A program made the position numbers and the translations under genes. The notes under the pieces are model-generated. The model did not search any database and was not told the origin of the DNA. It saw only the letters and a list, made by a program, of their open reading frames with translations. Below, in pieces: positions 26,986-36,114 of a stretch of 64,000 bases of DNA (position 1 is the first letter of the stretch; every line of letters begins with the position of its first letter). The stretch lies in NCBI GenBank assembly GCA_910586645.1, contig CAJUIS010000011.1, positions 1 through 64,000 of the forward strand, in the 5' to 3' direction. This DNA comes from an uncultured Lachnospiraceae bacterium (GTDB lineage Bacteria > Bacillota > Clostridia > Lachnospirales > Lachnospiraceae).

Positions 26986-28109
26986 CAGAATGGGATAATG
27001 GCAGGCTTTCCTATCAGCTTCAGTGGTTTGCGAAAGACGGGCCAGGAGGCGAAAAGACAGAGGAGCCTACGGCAAAAAAATTAGAAGATGCCAGAAAAGA
27101 CGGCAAAGTTGCAAAAAGCAAGGAGTTAAACAGCGCGTTTGAACTGGTTGTTTTATTCCTTCTTCTTAAAGTTTTTACATCTTATATCTATCATGGGTTT
27201 TTAGAAACATTTTCATATACATACGAAAGAATACCGGAGTTTACGGAAAGCGCTGTAAAAGAAATAAATGGAAGAAGTATGTCTGCGTTTTTTCAGCCGG
27301 TGCTTGTGGAGATTCTGCAGCTTTTGCTGCCGTTTTTTGCGGCGGGGCTTATTATCTCTCTGGCAGTCAGTATTTTGCAGGTGGGATGGAAAGTTACGAC
27401 AAAACCGATGCAGCCAAAGTTTGACAAGTTCAATCCAATCAATGGATTTAAGCGTTTCTTTTCGAAAGATGCTTTGTTTGAGCTGGTAAAATCAATTGCA
27501 AAACTGTTTGTCATTGGGTATGTGGCATATACTTCCATTTCAGCGAATAAAGATGAATTATTTGTGTTATATGACATTCCCCTGATGCAGGCCATTATTT
27601 TGTGCGGTCAGGTGATTGTGGATACAGGATTTAAAATTGGTATGGTATATCTGATTGTCGGGCTTGCGGATTTTATCTATCAGAAGCATAAGTTCCATGA
27701 AGATATGAAAATGACGAAACAGGAAGTAAAAGATGAGTATAAGAATACCGAAGGAAATCCTGAAATTAAGGGAAAACAGAAGCAGAGGATGCAGGAAGCG
27801 TCCAGACGGCGTATGATGCAGGACGTTCCGAAAGCAGACGTTATTATAACGAACCCGACGCATCTTGCCGTTGCGCTGAAATATGACGCCGGTGAGGCGA
27901 AGGCTCCCGTTGTGCTTGCAAAAGGGGAAGATTACCTGGCGCTTAAAATACGGGAAAAAGCAAAAGAGCATCATATTGAAATTGTGGAAAATAAGCCTTT
28001 GGCGCGTATGCTTTATGCAAATGTGGATATTGGACAGGAAATTCCGCCGGAACTTTATCAGGCAGTGGCAGAAGTTTTGGCGATGGTATACAATTTAAAG
28101 AATAATTAG
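26982..28109 (+). CDS. flhB: Flagellar export switch protein FlhB
   Basis: A 375-residue protein. Residues ~17-36 carry GEKTEEPTAKKLEDARKDG, the family start. Four membrane helices follow (~45-68, 104-130, 157-180, 203-225). The C-terminal cytoplasmic domain has the autocleavage site in ITNPTHLAVALKY (cleavage N/P). FlhB selects hook versus filament substrates with FliK. TTG start at 26982 overlaps fliR by four bases. Confidence 0.96.
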   Translation: MTEWDNGRLSYQLQWFAKDGPGGEKTEEPTAKKLEDARKDGKVAKSKELNSAFELVVLFLLLKVFTSYIYHGFLETFSYTYERIPEFTESAVKEINGRSMSAFFQPVLVEILQLLLPFFAAGLIISLAVSILQVGWKVTTKPMQPKFDKFNPINGFKRFFSKDALFELVKSIAKLFVIGYVAYTSISANKDELFVLYDIPLMQAIILCGQVIVDTGFKIGMVYLIVGLADFIYQKHKFHEDMKMTKQEVKDEYKNTEGNPEIKGKQKQRMQEASRRRMMQDVPKADVIITNPTHLAVALKYDAGEAKAPVVLAKGEDYLALKIREKAKEHHIEIVENKPLARMLYANVDIGQEIPPELYQAVAEVLAMVYNLKNN

Positions 28110-28123
28110 AAGGAGGATGTAAA

Positions 28124-30157
28124 ATGAAGAAAGCGGATGTCGGTGTGGCATTGTATTTGCTCGCAGCAGTAATCTTTTTCATTGTACCGATTCCTCCGGC
28201 ATTTTTGAGCGCCATGCAGGCGGTCAATATTGCGTTGGGTCTGGTCATTATGTTCCGGGCGCTGTTTACAAAAGAAGTGCTTGATATGTCGTTTTTTCCG
28301 ACCTTGCTTTTGTTTACCACAATATTCCGTATATCGCTTAACGTTTCTTCCACGCGATCCATTTTAACGGTTGGCGATGCGGGAAACGTAGTGGCGACGT
28401 TTGGATCTTTTGTGGGCGGCAATGATTTGATTATCGGTGCGATTGTATTTATCGTTTTAATTATCATTCAGTTTGTCGTGATTAATAAAGGTTCGGAGCG
28501 AGTGGCGGAAGTAACTGCAAGATTTACCCTGGACGCAATGCCTGGTAAACAGATGGCGATTGATGCAGATTTAAATACGGGAACTATTACAGAAAAGGAA
28601 GCAAGAGAGCGTCGTGACAGGATTCAGTCCGAGTCAAGTTTTTTTGGCAATATGGACGGTGCGACAAAGTATGTCAAGGGAGACGCTACCGCAGGGCTTT
28701 TGATTACGTTTGTCAACCTGATTGGCGGAACTGCGATGGGAATGCTGCGGCAGGGTCTGGATTTTGGCGCTGCGATTGAACAGTATGGCGTTTTGACAAT
28801 TGGTGACGGTTTGTGCAGCCAGATCCCTTCTCTTTTGATTTCGCTTGCAACCGGTATACTGGTTACAAAAGCTTCCAATGAGGCGGATTTTGGCTCTGTT
28901 CTGGTAGGGCAGCTTTTTGGCGTGCCGAAGGTGCTTTATATTGTAGGAGCCACAATGTGTTTTCTGGGAATTGCCACGCCGTTTGAATGGTATGTTTTTG
29001 TAGGGCTTGGCGCGGCGTTTATTTTTACGGGCCTTAGCATATCCAGACATATCGGGATTGAGCAGATTGAAGAAGAGGCTTCTATAGATGAAACCGAAGC
29101 GGAGGAAATCCGAAAACCGGAGAACGTGGTATCGCTTTTGCAGGTGGATCCGATCGAGCTGGAGTTTGGTTATGGAATTATTCCTCTGGCTGATGTGAAC
29201 CAAGGCGGGGATCTTTTAGACCGCGTAGTTATGATACGAAGGCAGATTGCGCTTGAGCTAGGAACGGTTGTTCCAATTATTCGTCTCCGCGATAATATTC
29301 AGCTCAATCCCAATCAGTATATTATTAAAATTAAGGGAATACAGATTACAGAAGGAGAAATTCTTTTCGATCATTACATGGCAATGAATCCCGGATATGT
29401 GGAAGAAGAAATTACCGGAATACCGACGTTTGAGCCGTCGTTCCATCTTCCGGCTATCTGGATTACGGAAGGACAGCGGGAACGGGCAGAAAGCCTGGGT
29501 TACACTGTTGTGGATCCGCCGTCTATTATTGCCACGCACCTTACGGAAGTTATCCGGATGCACATTGACGAGCTTCTGACAAGGCAGGATGTACAGAATC
29601 TGGTTGACAACTTAAAAGAGAGCAATCCTGTGCTGGTAGACGAATTAGTGCCGAAGCTGCTTGGGCTTGGAGAAGTTCAGAAGGTACTGCAGAATCTGCT
29701 GCGGGAGGGCATTTCGATCAGAGATTTGCTTTCCATATTTGAAACTTTGGCGGATCATGCCGCAACGACAAGAGATACAGACGTTTTGACAGAGTATGTA
29801 AGGCAGAGTCTGAAACGTGCGATATCCGGCAAGTATTTTGCGGCAAATGAAGTGACAAGCGTGATTACGCTGGATCCAAAGACGGAGCAGGATATTATGT
29901 CATCAATCAAACAGACGGAACAGGGGGCTTATCTGACATTAGATCCGGAGCGTACCAAAGCGATTGTCGCTTCCGTTGAGACAGAGGTGGCAAAGCTGGA
30001 AAATATTGGCAAGAACGCGATCATTATTACGTCGCCGATTGTAAGAATGTATTTTAAGAAGCTTACGTCGGATTATTTCAGGGATTTGATCGTGGTGTCT
30101 TATAATGAAGTGGAATCTAATGTTGAATTACAGTCAGTTGGGATGGTGACAGGATAA
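28124..30157 (+). CDS. flhA: Flagellar export gate protein FlhA
   Basis: A 677-residue export component with about eight N-terminal membrane helices and a large cytoplasmic domain that docks chaperone-substrate pairs. The FHIPEP signature region RFTLDAMPGKQMAIDADLN is intact around residues 128-146. AGGAGGATG precedes the start. Its stop overlaps the flhF start by one base. Confidence 0.97.
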   Translation: MKKADVGVALYLLAAVIFFIVPIPPAFLSAMQAVNIALGLVIMFRALFTKEVLDMSFFPTLLLFTTIFRISLNVSSTRSILTVGDAGNVVATFGSFVGGNDLIIGAIVFIVLIIIQFVVINKGSERVAEVTARFTLDAMPGKQMAIDADLNTGTITEKEARERRDRIQSESSFFGNMDGATKYVKGDATAGLLITFVNLIGGTAMGMLRQGLDFGAAIEQYGVLTIGDGLCSQIPSLLISLATGILVTKASNEADFGSVLVGQLFGVPKVLYIVGATMCFLGIATPFEWYVFVGLGAAFIFTGLSISRHIGIEQIEEEASIDETEAEEIRKPENVVSLLQVDPIELEFGYGIIPLADVNQGGDLLDRVVMIRRQIALELGTVVPIIRLRDNIQLNPNQYIIKIKGIQITEGEILFDHYMAMNPGYVEEEITGIPTFEPSFHLPAIWITEGQRERAESLGYTVVDPPSIIATHLTEVIRMHIDELLTRQDVQNLVDNLKESNPVLVDELVPKLLGLGEVQKVLQNLLREGISIRDLLSIFETLADHAATTRDTDVLTEYVRQSLKRAISGKYFAANEVTSVITLDPKTEQDIMSSIKQTEQGAYLTLDPERTKAIVASVETEVAKLENIGKNAIIITSPIVRMYFKKLTSDYFRDLIVVSYNEVESNVELQSVGMVTG

Positions 30158-31437
30158 TGACAATTAAAAAGTTTCAGGGGAAAACCGAAGAAGAGGCAGT
30201 TCGAAAGGCAAAAGAGGAGCTTGGGCCTGATGCCGTCGTGATGAATGTGAGGGCGCTGCCGCCGAACGGATTTTTCAAGGCATTTAAAAAGTCTACATTT
30301 GAAGTGACGGCTGCCGTGGAAGAGCGGGAAGAGCGCATGGATTCCGGCATGGCATTTCGAAATATGCAGAAAATGCACGATACCATTAATATGGCTGCAG
30401 ACGAACCGATTCGCATTCCTCCTCTGTCCGGTGAAACGGCAGAACAGAATAAAGCCGAGCAAAGCGCGATTGAATTTTTGAAACGCAATGCCAGTCTTCT
30501 GAAAAAAGAAGATATGCAGGAACGGGAGCGGATTGAAGAGAAACTGGAAAATCTTCAGAATATTCTGGAAAAGCAATTGGTCTCTGAAAAAAAGGCGGAA
30601 CCGGAGGAAAAAGAACTGGTGAAGCCCGATGTCAAAAAAAATGAAAATCTTTCTTTTATTAAAGTTCTTTATGAAACAATGATTACAAATGAGGTCAATG
30701 AAAGATACATCAACCAGATTATGGATGAGGTGGAAAAGGTAAACTGGAATGGGAACGGCGTGGATCACATTTTGTCAAATGTGTATCAGAAGATGATTCT
30801 CAAATTCGGACAGACCCGGGGAATTGAGATGACCGGAAAAAAACCAAAGATTATATTTTTCATTGGGCCAACGGGAGTGGGGAAGACGACGACGCTGGCA
30901 AAAATCGCTTCCAAATTAAAAGTGGAACAGGGAAAGAAAGTTGCTTTTATGACGGCGGATACGTATCGTATTGCGGCTGCGGAGCAGCTTCGTATCTATG
31001 CGAATATCCTGGACACTCCTCTGGCGATTATTTATTCTGCCGAGGAACTGAATCAGGGAATTGAGAAGATGGAAGAGTATGATCTGATTTTGGTGGATAC
31101 GGCAGGATTTTCCCATAAAAGCGCGACACAGAAAGAGGACGCCAAAAAGCTGATACAAAACATTGAGGCTTATTATGACTATGAGGTTTACCTGGTGTTA
31201 AGCGCTACGACAAAGTATAAAGATTTGACGGAAATCGTAGACGTATATAAAGAGATTGCGGATTACAAGCTTATTTTCACGAAATTGGATGAGACGACAG
31301 CTTACGGAAACATTCTGAACCTCAGACTGTACTCCGGGGCGGAGGTCGCTTATGTTACAAATGGACAAAATGTGCCGGATGACATTGAATTGTTTAATTC
31401 CCAGAAAATAGTCAAACGGCTCTTGGGGGGAAGTTAG
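30157..31437 (+). CDS. flhF: SRP-like GTPase FlhF
   Basis: A 426-residue SRP-family GTPase controlling where flagella form. The B domain (~residues 1-120) begins KKFQGKTEEEAVRKAKEEL. The N domain follows (~165-225). The G domain has G1 GPTGVGKTTTLAKIA (near 239), DTYRIAAAEQLRIYA, DTAGFSHKSA and TKLDET. It acts with FlhG, encoded next, after three bases. Confidence 0.96.
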   Translation: MTIKKFQGKTEEEAVRKAKEELGPDAVVMNVRALPPNGFFKAFKKSTFEVTAAVEEREERMDSGMAFRNMQKMHDTINMAADEPIRIPPLSGETAEQNKAEQSAIEFLKRNASLLKKEDMQERERIEEKLENLQNILEKQLVSEKKAEPEEKELVKPDVKKNENLSFIKVLYETMITNEVNERYINQIMDEVEKVNWNGNGVDHILSNVYQKMILKFGQTRGIEMTGKKPKIIFFIGPTGVGKTTTLAKIASKLKVEQGKKVAFMTADTYRIAAAEQLRIYANILDTPLAIIYSAEELNQGIEKMEEYDLILVDTAGFSHKSATQKEDAKKLIQNIEAYYDYEVYLVLSATTKYKDLTEIVDVYKEIADYKLIFTKLDETTAYGNILNLRLYSGAEVAYVTNGQNVPDDIELFNSQKIVKRLLGGS

Positions 31438-31440
31438 CCT

Positions 31441-32325
31441 ATGGATCAGGCAGAACGGCTTAGAAACGTTATTAAGCAAAAAAGCAAGGGAATGCTGCAA
31501 AACACCGCAAGAGTAGTTACAATTACAAGTGGAAAAGGCGGTGTTGGAAAATCAAATATAGCGGTCAATCTGGCTGTATGGCTCAGTAAAATGGGCAAAA
31601 GGGTTATTATTTTTGATGCGGATCTGGGACTTGCAAACGTAGAGGTAATGTTTGGCGCAGTTCCGCAGTATGATTTGAGCGATTTAATTTACCGCGGCAA
31701 AAGCCTTCGTGAAATTATCACGCAGGGGCCGCTGGAGATAGGGTTTATTTCCGGCGGGCTGGGGGTTGCCGGGCTGAACAACTTGTCAAAGGATCAGATT
31801 GTATATCTGGTGCACAGCCTGGCGGAATTAAATGAAATGGCAGATATTATTATTATAGATACAGGAGCCGGCGTTTCGGACAGTGTTTTGGAATTTGTGC
31901 TTACAAGTCCTGAAATACTGCTGGTTACAACTCCGGATCCAAGTTCTCTGACAGACGCGTATTCACTTTTGAAAGCATTGTACAGGAATCCGATTTTTTC
32001 AAGGCAAAATACAAAAATCAGTATTGTTGCAAATAAAGTGACGAGTACGGAGGAAGGCGAGCAGGTTTTCTCAAAACTGAATACGGTAGTTTCGCAGTTT
32101 TTAAAGGGAAATATTAATTTTTTAGGAATGATACCGCAGGATCAGGAAATGGATCGTGCAGTCCGCAGTCAGAAAGTCATTTCGATTGAAAAAGTAAATG
32201 CGGCGTCTTCAAAGGCGTTTCAGGTACTGGCAGGCAATTATCTCAATGACGGGCACGATATGATAACAGTGCATAAAGGGATTACGCAGATTGTAATCAA
32301 TTTTCTGGCGAGAAGGCGCAGCTAG
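31441..32325 (+). CDS. flhG: MinD-like ATPase FlhG (FleN/YlxH)
   Basis: A 294-residue MinD/ParA ATPase that sets flagellar number. The N-terminal peptide QAERLRNVI is the FlhF-activating motif. The deviant Walker A is TSGKGGVGKSN (near residue 30), with Walker A' FDADLGLANVE and Walker B IIIIDTGAG. The C-terminal amphipathic membrane helix (ITQIVINFLARRR) is visible. It follows flhF directly. Confidence 0.95.
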   Translation: MDQAERLRNVIKQKSKGMLQNTARVVTITSGKGGVGKSNIAVNLAVWLSKMGKRVIIFDADLGLANVEVMFGAVPQYDLSDLIYRGKSLREIITQGPLEIGFISGGLGVAGLNNLSKDQIVYLVHSLAELNEMADIIIIDTGAGVSDSVLEFVLTSPEILLVTTPDPSSLTDAYSLLKALYRNPIFSRQNTKISIVANKVTSTEEGEQVFSKLNTVVSQFLKGNINFLGMIPQDQEMDRAVRSQKVISIEKVNAASSKAFQVLAGNYLNDGHDMITVHKGITQIVINFLARRRS

Positions 32326-32357
32326 ACCTGCGGAAAAAGGGAGCGGGGAACGGCAGA

Positions 32358-34187
32358 ATGTATGTAAGGCAATACCTGGAGATTTTTATAAATGAAACAG
32401 GGGAGCATTTACAGAATCTTGATGACTGTATGCTGATCCTGGAGAAAGGGCCTGACAATAAAAACACCATAAAAGAGCTGTTCCGGACGCTGCATTCTCT
32501 GGCAGGGATGGCAGGGATTATGGGATTTTTCCGGATGCAGGGCGTTGCATATGGGATGGAAAAGGCATTTTCGGAAGTTTTAGCTGACAGGGCAAACGTA
32601 ACCGGAAAAATGCTTGATCTTCTGTTTGAATGTCAAAAGACGCTGAAGCAATATCTTTTGGATATAAAAAAGACATCAAAAGAAGGGGCGGACGATCACG
32701 AGACGCTTCTTGAGGAACTGCAGGAAGCGGTAAGACAGAAAGATTCCAGAATGAAGACGGAGCCAAAAGAAAAGAAACTGCCTCCTGTTTATACCTCGTA
32801 TGCAGCCGGCCGCTTTTCAGATATCCGTCTGACGGAAGAGGAGATGGCAGCGTTTCAAAGGGCGTATAAGGCGGGACGCAGCGTATACGGGTTTGAGGTG
32901 ACGCTTTCGAAAGACTGTCTTTTAAAAGCGGCGAGGGCATTGCTTGTGTTTCAGACGGCTGCGGGTTTTGGCGAGAGAATTTTATGCAGGCCGTCGTTCC
33001 AGGAGATTGAGGAAGGACGGTTTGCGCATACATTTGTGTTTTTTCTGGACACAGGACAGACATTGGATAAAATTATGCCGGCGCTTTGGGCAATATCAGA
33101 AACAGAAACGGCGGCGGAAGAAATAACAAAACCTTTTCTGCAGGAAAAGAAGAAAAAAGCCCGTACGGTTTGTACAGACGTCTCCCAACTGGATCATTTG
33201 CTGGAACGGGTTGGGGAACTGATACTGATTAAAAATGCTTTTGCAGCGTCTGATATGAAAAACAGGGTTTTGCAGGAAAAAACAGAATATCTGGAACAGA
33301 TTACAGCCGGGATTTATGCCTCAGTCATGGAGATAAGGATGGTTTCGCTTGAAGGCATAGAAAGCAGCTTTCAGGTAAGAATGCAAAAACTGGCCGAAAA
33401 TCTGAATAAAAAGATAGAGCTATTTATCAGGGGAGCGGAAACAAAGCTGGATTATGCGCTTGCAGATCAGGTGGAAACGTTTCTCTGGCCGCTGCTTTGC
33501 ATTGCGGCGGAATGGGACATAGAGAGCAGAGAGACGCGGATATTAAACGGAAAACGTGAAAAAGGGGCAATTCATTTAAATATTTATAAAGAAGACGGCA
33601 GCGTAATCTTTTATGTAAGAGATGACGGAAGAGGAGCTGCAGAAAGAGAAGCGGAAGAGAAGACGGCAAACGGAGGCGCAGCCGGTCTGAAAGAAGTTCA
33701 GAGTAAAATTGAGGCATTGGGCGGAGACATGGAAATTTCCGCAGAATCCGGAAAAGGTTTTGGATATAAGATAAGGCTTCCGCTCGCAGGAACGATTCTT
33801 CCGGCCGTAATTACAGAAACCGGCCATGAAAAGTATGCGATTGCCATGAATTTTGTTTTAACAGTCGAAGACATTACGACGGAAGACATCTATTTGGAAG
33901 GACAGCAGGAGACGGTTCTTTTTCGGGACATCAAGGTACCTTTGTTTCGTATGGACAGACTTCTGGATATTGTATCGCCGGGGGAAGAACCAAAGACATT
34001 AAAAGCGGTTGTAGTGAAAAAGGGCGGAAAATATGCGGCTTTTGCGGCGGAACGTTTGATTGGACAGCAGGAAGTTGTGGTAAAGACGCTTGGAAACTTT
34101 ATCCGGACGGACAGAATGTTTGGCGGAGCCGCGGTTTTGGGAGACGGGGGACTGGCGCTGGTTTTGGATGTAAATGCGCTTGTCTAA
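32358..34187 (+). CDS. cheA: CheA-like histidine kinase with degenerate ATP site
   Basis: A 609-residue protein with complete CheA architecture: HPt domain with His46 in LFRTLHSLAGMA, a CheY-binding P2-like domain (~165-260), the P3 dimerisation helices (LDHLLERVGELILIK near 280), an HATPase-like domain (~370-475) and a C-terminal CheW-like P5 domain (~480-609). In the ATP-binding domain the N-box, normally HLxRNAxDHG, reads PLLCIAAEWD, so the Mg-coordinating Asn is Ile. The G1 motif DDGRG remains, but the F box is absent and G2 (GRGVG in CheA) reads GGAAG. The HPt LxHTLKG is LHSLAG. I infer a phospho-acceptor or scaffold rather than an active kinase. ATG 32358 is 33 bases after flhG. Confidence 0.85.
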   Translation: MYVRQYLEIFINETGEHLQNLDDCMLILEKGPDNKNTIKELFRTLHSLAGMAGIMGFFRMQGVAYGMEKAFSEVLADRANVTGKMLDLLFECQKTLKQYLLDIKKTSKEGADDHETLLEELQEAVRQKDSRMKTEPKEKKLPPVYTSYAAGRFSDIRLTEEEMAAFQRAYKAGRSVYGFEVTLSKDCLLKAARALLVFQTAAGFGERILCRPSFQEIEEGRFAHTFVFFLDTGQTLDKIMPALWAISETETAAEEITKPFLQEKKKKARTVCTDVSQLDHLLERVGELILIKNAFAASDMKNRVLQEKTEYLEQITAGIYASVMEIRMVSLEGIESSFQVRMQKLAENLNKKIELFIRGAETKLDYALADQVETFLWPLLCIAAEWDIESRETRILNGKREKGAIHLNIYKEDGSVIFYVRDDGRGAAEREAEEKTANGGAAGLKEVQSKIEALGGDMEISAESGKGFGYKIRLPLAGTILPAVITETGHEKYAIAMNFVLTVEDITTEDIYLEGQQETVLFRDIKVPLFRMDRLLDIVSPGEEPKTLKAVVVKKGGKYAAFAAERLIGQQEVVVKTLGNFIRTDRMFGGAAVLGDGGLALVLDVNALV

Positions 34188-34193
34188 GAGGAG

Positions 34194-34610
34194 GTGTCGG
34201 GTCTGGAAACAGCAGTTTCTGTTGAAAAAAAAGGAAAAAAGCAGTATCTTCTTGTAAAAATCGGAGAAATGCGGTATGGTTTTGATATCAGTTATGTGCA
34301 TAATGTCATTCGCATACGTCAGATTGTAAGAGTTCCAAAGTCGCAGGACTATTTTAAAGGGATCATCAATCTTCGCGGGGAAATTGTTGCCGTGATGAGC
34401 CTGCGTATGAAAATGGGACTTGCGGAAGATGTGTATTCAGAAAATACCCGCATTGTCATTTTGAATTTTTTGGGAAAAGGATACCTTGGAATTGTTGTGG
34501 ATGAAGCAATTGGAATGAGGGAACAGAATGAGGAGGACGGGAACGTCCTTTTGCCTGATCTAAATGAACTTATCAGTGAATTGGAATATAATAAGACATG
34601 GAGGAAATAG
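34194..34610 (+). CDS. cheW: Chemotaxis coupling protein CheW
   Basis: A 138-residue CheW (YLLVKIGEMRYGFDISYVHNV, then DYFKGIINLRGEIVAVMSLR). It links chemoreceptors to CheA. The GTG at 34194 almost touches its AGAGGAGG site, so the true start could be a few codons downstream. The last 13 bases could overlap cheC if an upstream ATG of that gene is used. Confidence 0.93.
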   Translation: MSGLETAVSVEKKGKKQYLLVKIGEMRYGFDISYVHNVIRIRQIVRVPKSQDYFKGIINLRGEIVAVMSLRMKMGLAEDVYSENTRIVILNFLGKGYLGIVVDEAIGMREQNEEDGNVLLPDLNELISELEYNKTWRK

Positions 34611-34612
34611 AT

Positions 34613-35233
34613 TTGGGAAAGATTACGTTAGAACAGGTCAATGATATTTATGTTGACGTTTTAAGGGAAATTGGCAATATCGGAGCAGGAAATGCAACGA
34701 CGGCGATTGCGTCCATGTTGGGAGTACGGCTCGATATGAGCGTGCCGAAAGTGGCATTGCTTGAGGTGTCCAAATTAGGTTCCGCAATTTGCCCGGAAGA
34801 AGAGATTATTGTGGGGATTTTTCTGGAAGTGCAGACAGATATTGACGGCAGTATGATGTTTTTAATGAAAATGGATTCCGCCCGTTTTCTCGTCAATAAA
34901 CTGATGGGAAGAGATATGGATTATGAAAGTGATTTTGATGAAATGGATTTGTCCGCGTTAAAGGAAATTGGAAATATTATTGCGGCGTCCTATTTAAATG
35001 CGCTTTCCACAATGACGAATCTGGTCATTACACCGTCCATTCCGCATATTGCGGTGGATATGGCCGCATCTATTTTAAGCGTTCCGGCAATTTCATTCGG
35101 ACAGTTTGGAGACAACGCGCTTTTGATTCAGACAGAATTTGGGGATGACGTTTTGATTAATGGGTTCTTTATTTTGATGCCGGAACAGGATTCTTACGAA
35201 AAAATATTAGCGGCACTTGGTCTTTCAGTATAG
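34613..35233 (+). CDS. cheC: CheY-P phosphatase CheC
   Basis: A 206-residue CheC with both catalytic E-x2-N sites: VLREIGNIGAGNA near residue 14 and LKEIGNIIAASYLNAL near 120. It removes phosphate from CheY-P and binds CheD, encoded next. I prefer the TTG at 34613 because GGAGG lies eight bases upstream; an ATG at 34598 inside cheW lacks a ribosome site. Confidence 0.93.
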   Translation: MGKITLEQVNDIYVDVLREIGNIGAGNATTAIASMLGVRLDMSVPKVALLEVSKLGSAICPEEEIIVGIFLEVQTDIDGSMMFLMKMDSARFLVNKLMGRDMDYESDFDEMDLSALKEIGNIIAASYLNALSTMTNLVITPSIPHIAVDMAASILSVPAISFGQFGDNALLIQTEFGDDVLINGFFILMPEQDSYEKILAALGLSV

Positions 35234-35290
35234 GAACGTCCGCAGGGCATCCCTTTGTGCACAAAAAGTGCGGAAATAAGGAGAGGAGAA

Positions 35291-35776
35291 ATGAGCAAAG
35301 TTATAAAAGTTGGAATGGCAGATTTGAATATATGTAAGTCGCCGGATATTATAACAACGATAGGGCTTGGTTCCTGCATAGGTCTGACTTTTTATGACCC
35401 AATTACAAAAATAGGCGGTTTGGTGCATTATATGCTGCCGGACAGCACACAAATGAGAAATAACACAAACATTGCAAAGTTTGCAGATACAGGAATTGAC
35501 GCTCTTTTACGAAAAGTGCTTATGGCGGGAGCAAACAGGAACCGTCTGGTTGCAAAAATTGCCGGAGGGGCAAAGATGTTCCAGGTCAGCGGAGGATCAA
35601 ATGTGGGCAATGTCGGAGAGCGGAATGCAATGGCCGCTAAGATGAAACTGAGAGCGCTTGGAATCCGGCTGGCGGCAGAAGATACAGGATTGAATTTTGG
35701 AAGGACTGTGGAACTGCATTGTGAAACAGGAGAGTTTTATATTAAAGCAATTGGCAAACCGGTTAAAATAATATAA
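35291..35776 (+). CDS. cheD: Chemoreceptor glutamine deamidase CheD
   Basis: A 161-residue CheD. Catalytic Cys29 is in GLGSCIGLTFYD and His46 in GGLVHYMLP. It deamidates receptor glutamines and is regulated by CheC. AGGAGAGGAG precedes the ATG at 35291. The 57-base leader contains the 12-base palindrome TTTGTGCACAAA (35254-35265). Confidence 0.95.
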   Translation: MSKVIKVGMADLNICKSPDIITTIGLGSCIGLTFYDPITKIGGLVHYMLPDSTQMRNNTNIAKFADTGIDALLRKVLMAGANRNRLVAKIAGGAKMFQVSGGSNVGNVGERNAMAAKMKLRALGIRLAAEDTGLNFGRTVELHCETGEFYIKAIGKPVKII

Positions 35777-35802
35777 GACCTCTTAAGGTGGAGGAAAGAA
35801 AA

Positions 35803-36087
35803 ATGAATACAAAATCATTACCTGCAGTTTTAGCTTTGGTGGCGGGATTTGTAACATGCATAATGTCCTTTGTGCAGAGAGTGGACAGCGTGGTTTTTGC
35901 AAAGAGGTTTATAATCGTCTGCATTATCTTTTTTGCAATTGGCACAGTAGCCAGTATAATCATTCGTATGAATTTTAAAAATGCGGAAGAGGAGGAAGAT
36001 TCAAAGGAAGAAGATTCGGAGGAAGAAGGCAAAGAAGATTCCCTTCCGGAAGAAGACGGCACGGAGGGACAGGACGAGACAGAATAA
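35803..36087 (+). CDS. Small membrane protein with acidic tail, unknown function
   Basis: A 94-residue protein that I cannot assign to a characterised family. Two hydrophobic helices (~residues 6-24 and 36-57) are followed by a tail of about 35 residues that is overwhelmingly Glu/Asp/Ser. The ATG at 35803 has GGTGGAGG nine bases upstream. It lies between cheD and the flagellar sigma factor with short spacers, so it is a likely operon member. A role at the membrane in motility is only an inference from position. Confidence 0.75.
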   Translation: MNTKSLPAVLALVAGFVTCIMSFVQRVDSVVFAKRFIIVCIIFFAIGTVASIIIRMNFKNAEEEEDSKEEDSEEEGKEDSLPEEDGTEGQDETE

Positions 36088-36114
36088 CAGCCGGATTGGC
36101 AATGGAGGCTTGGA

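Noticed and set aside
30100..30768. 222-codon minus-strand open frame opposite flhF
   Set aside because: Antisense to conserved FlhF; Phe/Leu/His-rich translation typical of a shadow of Lys/Glu-rich coding sequence.
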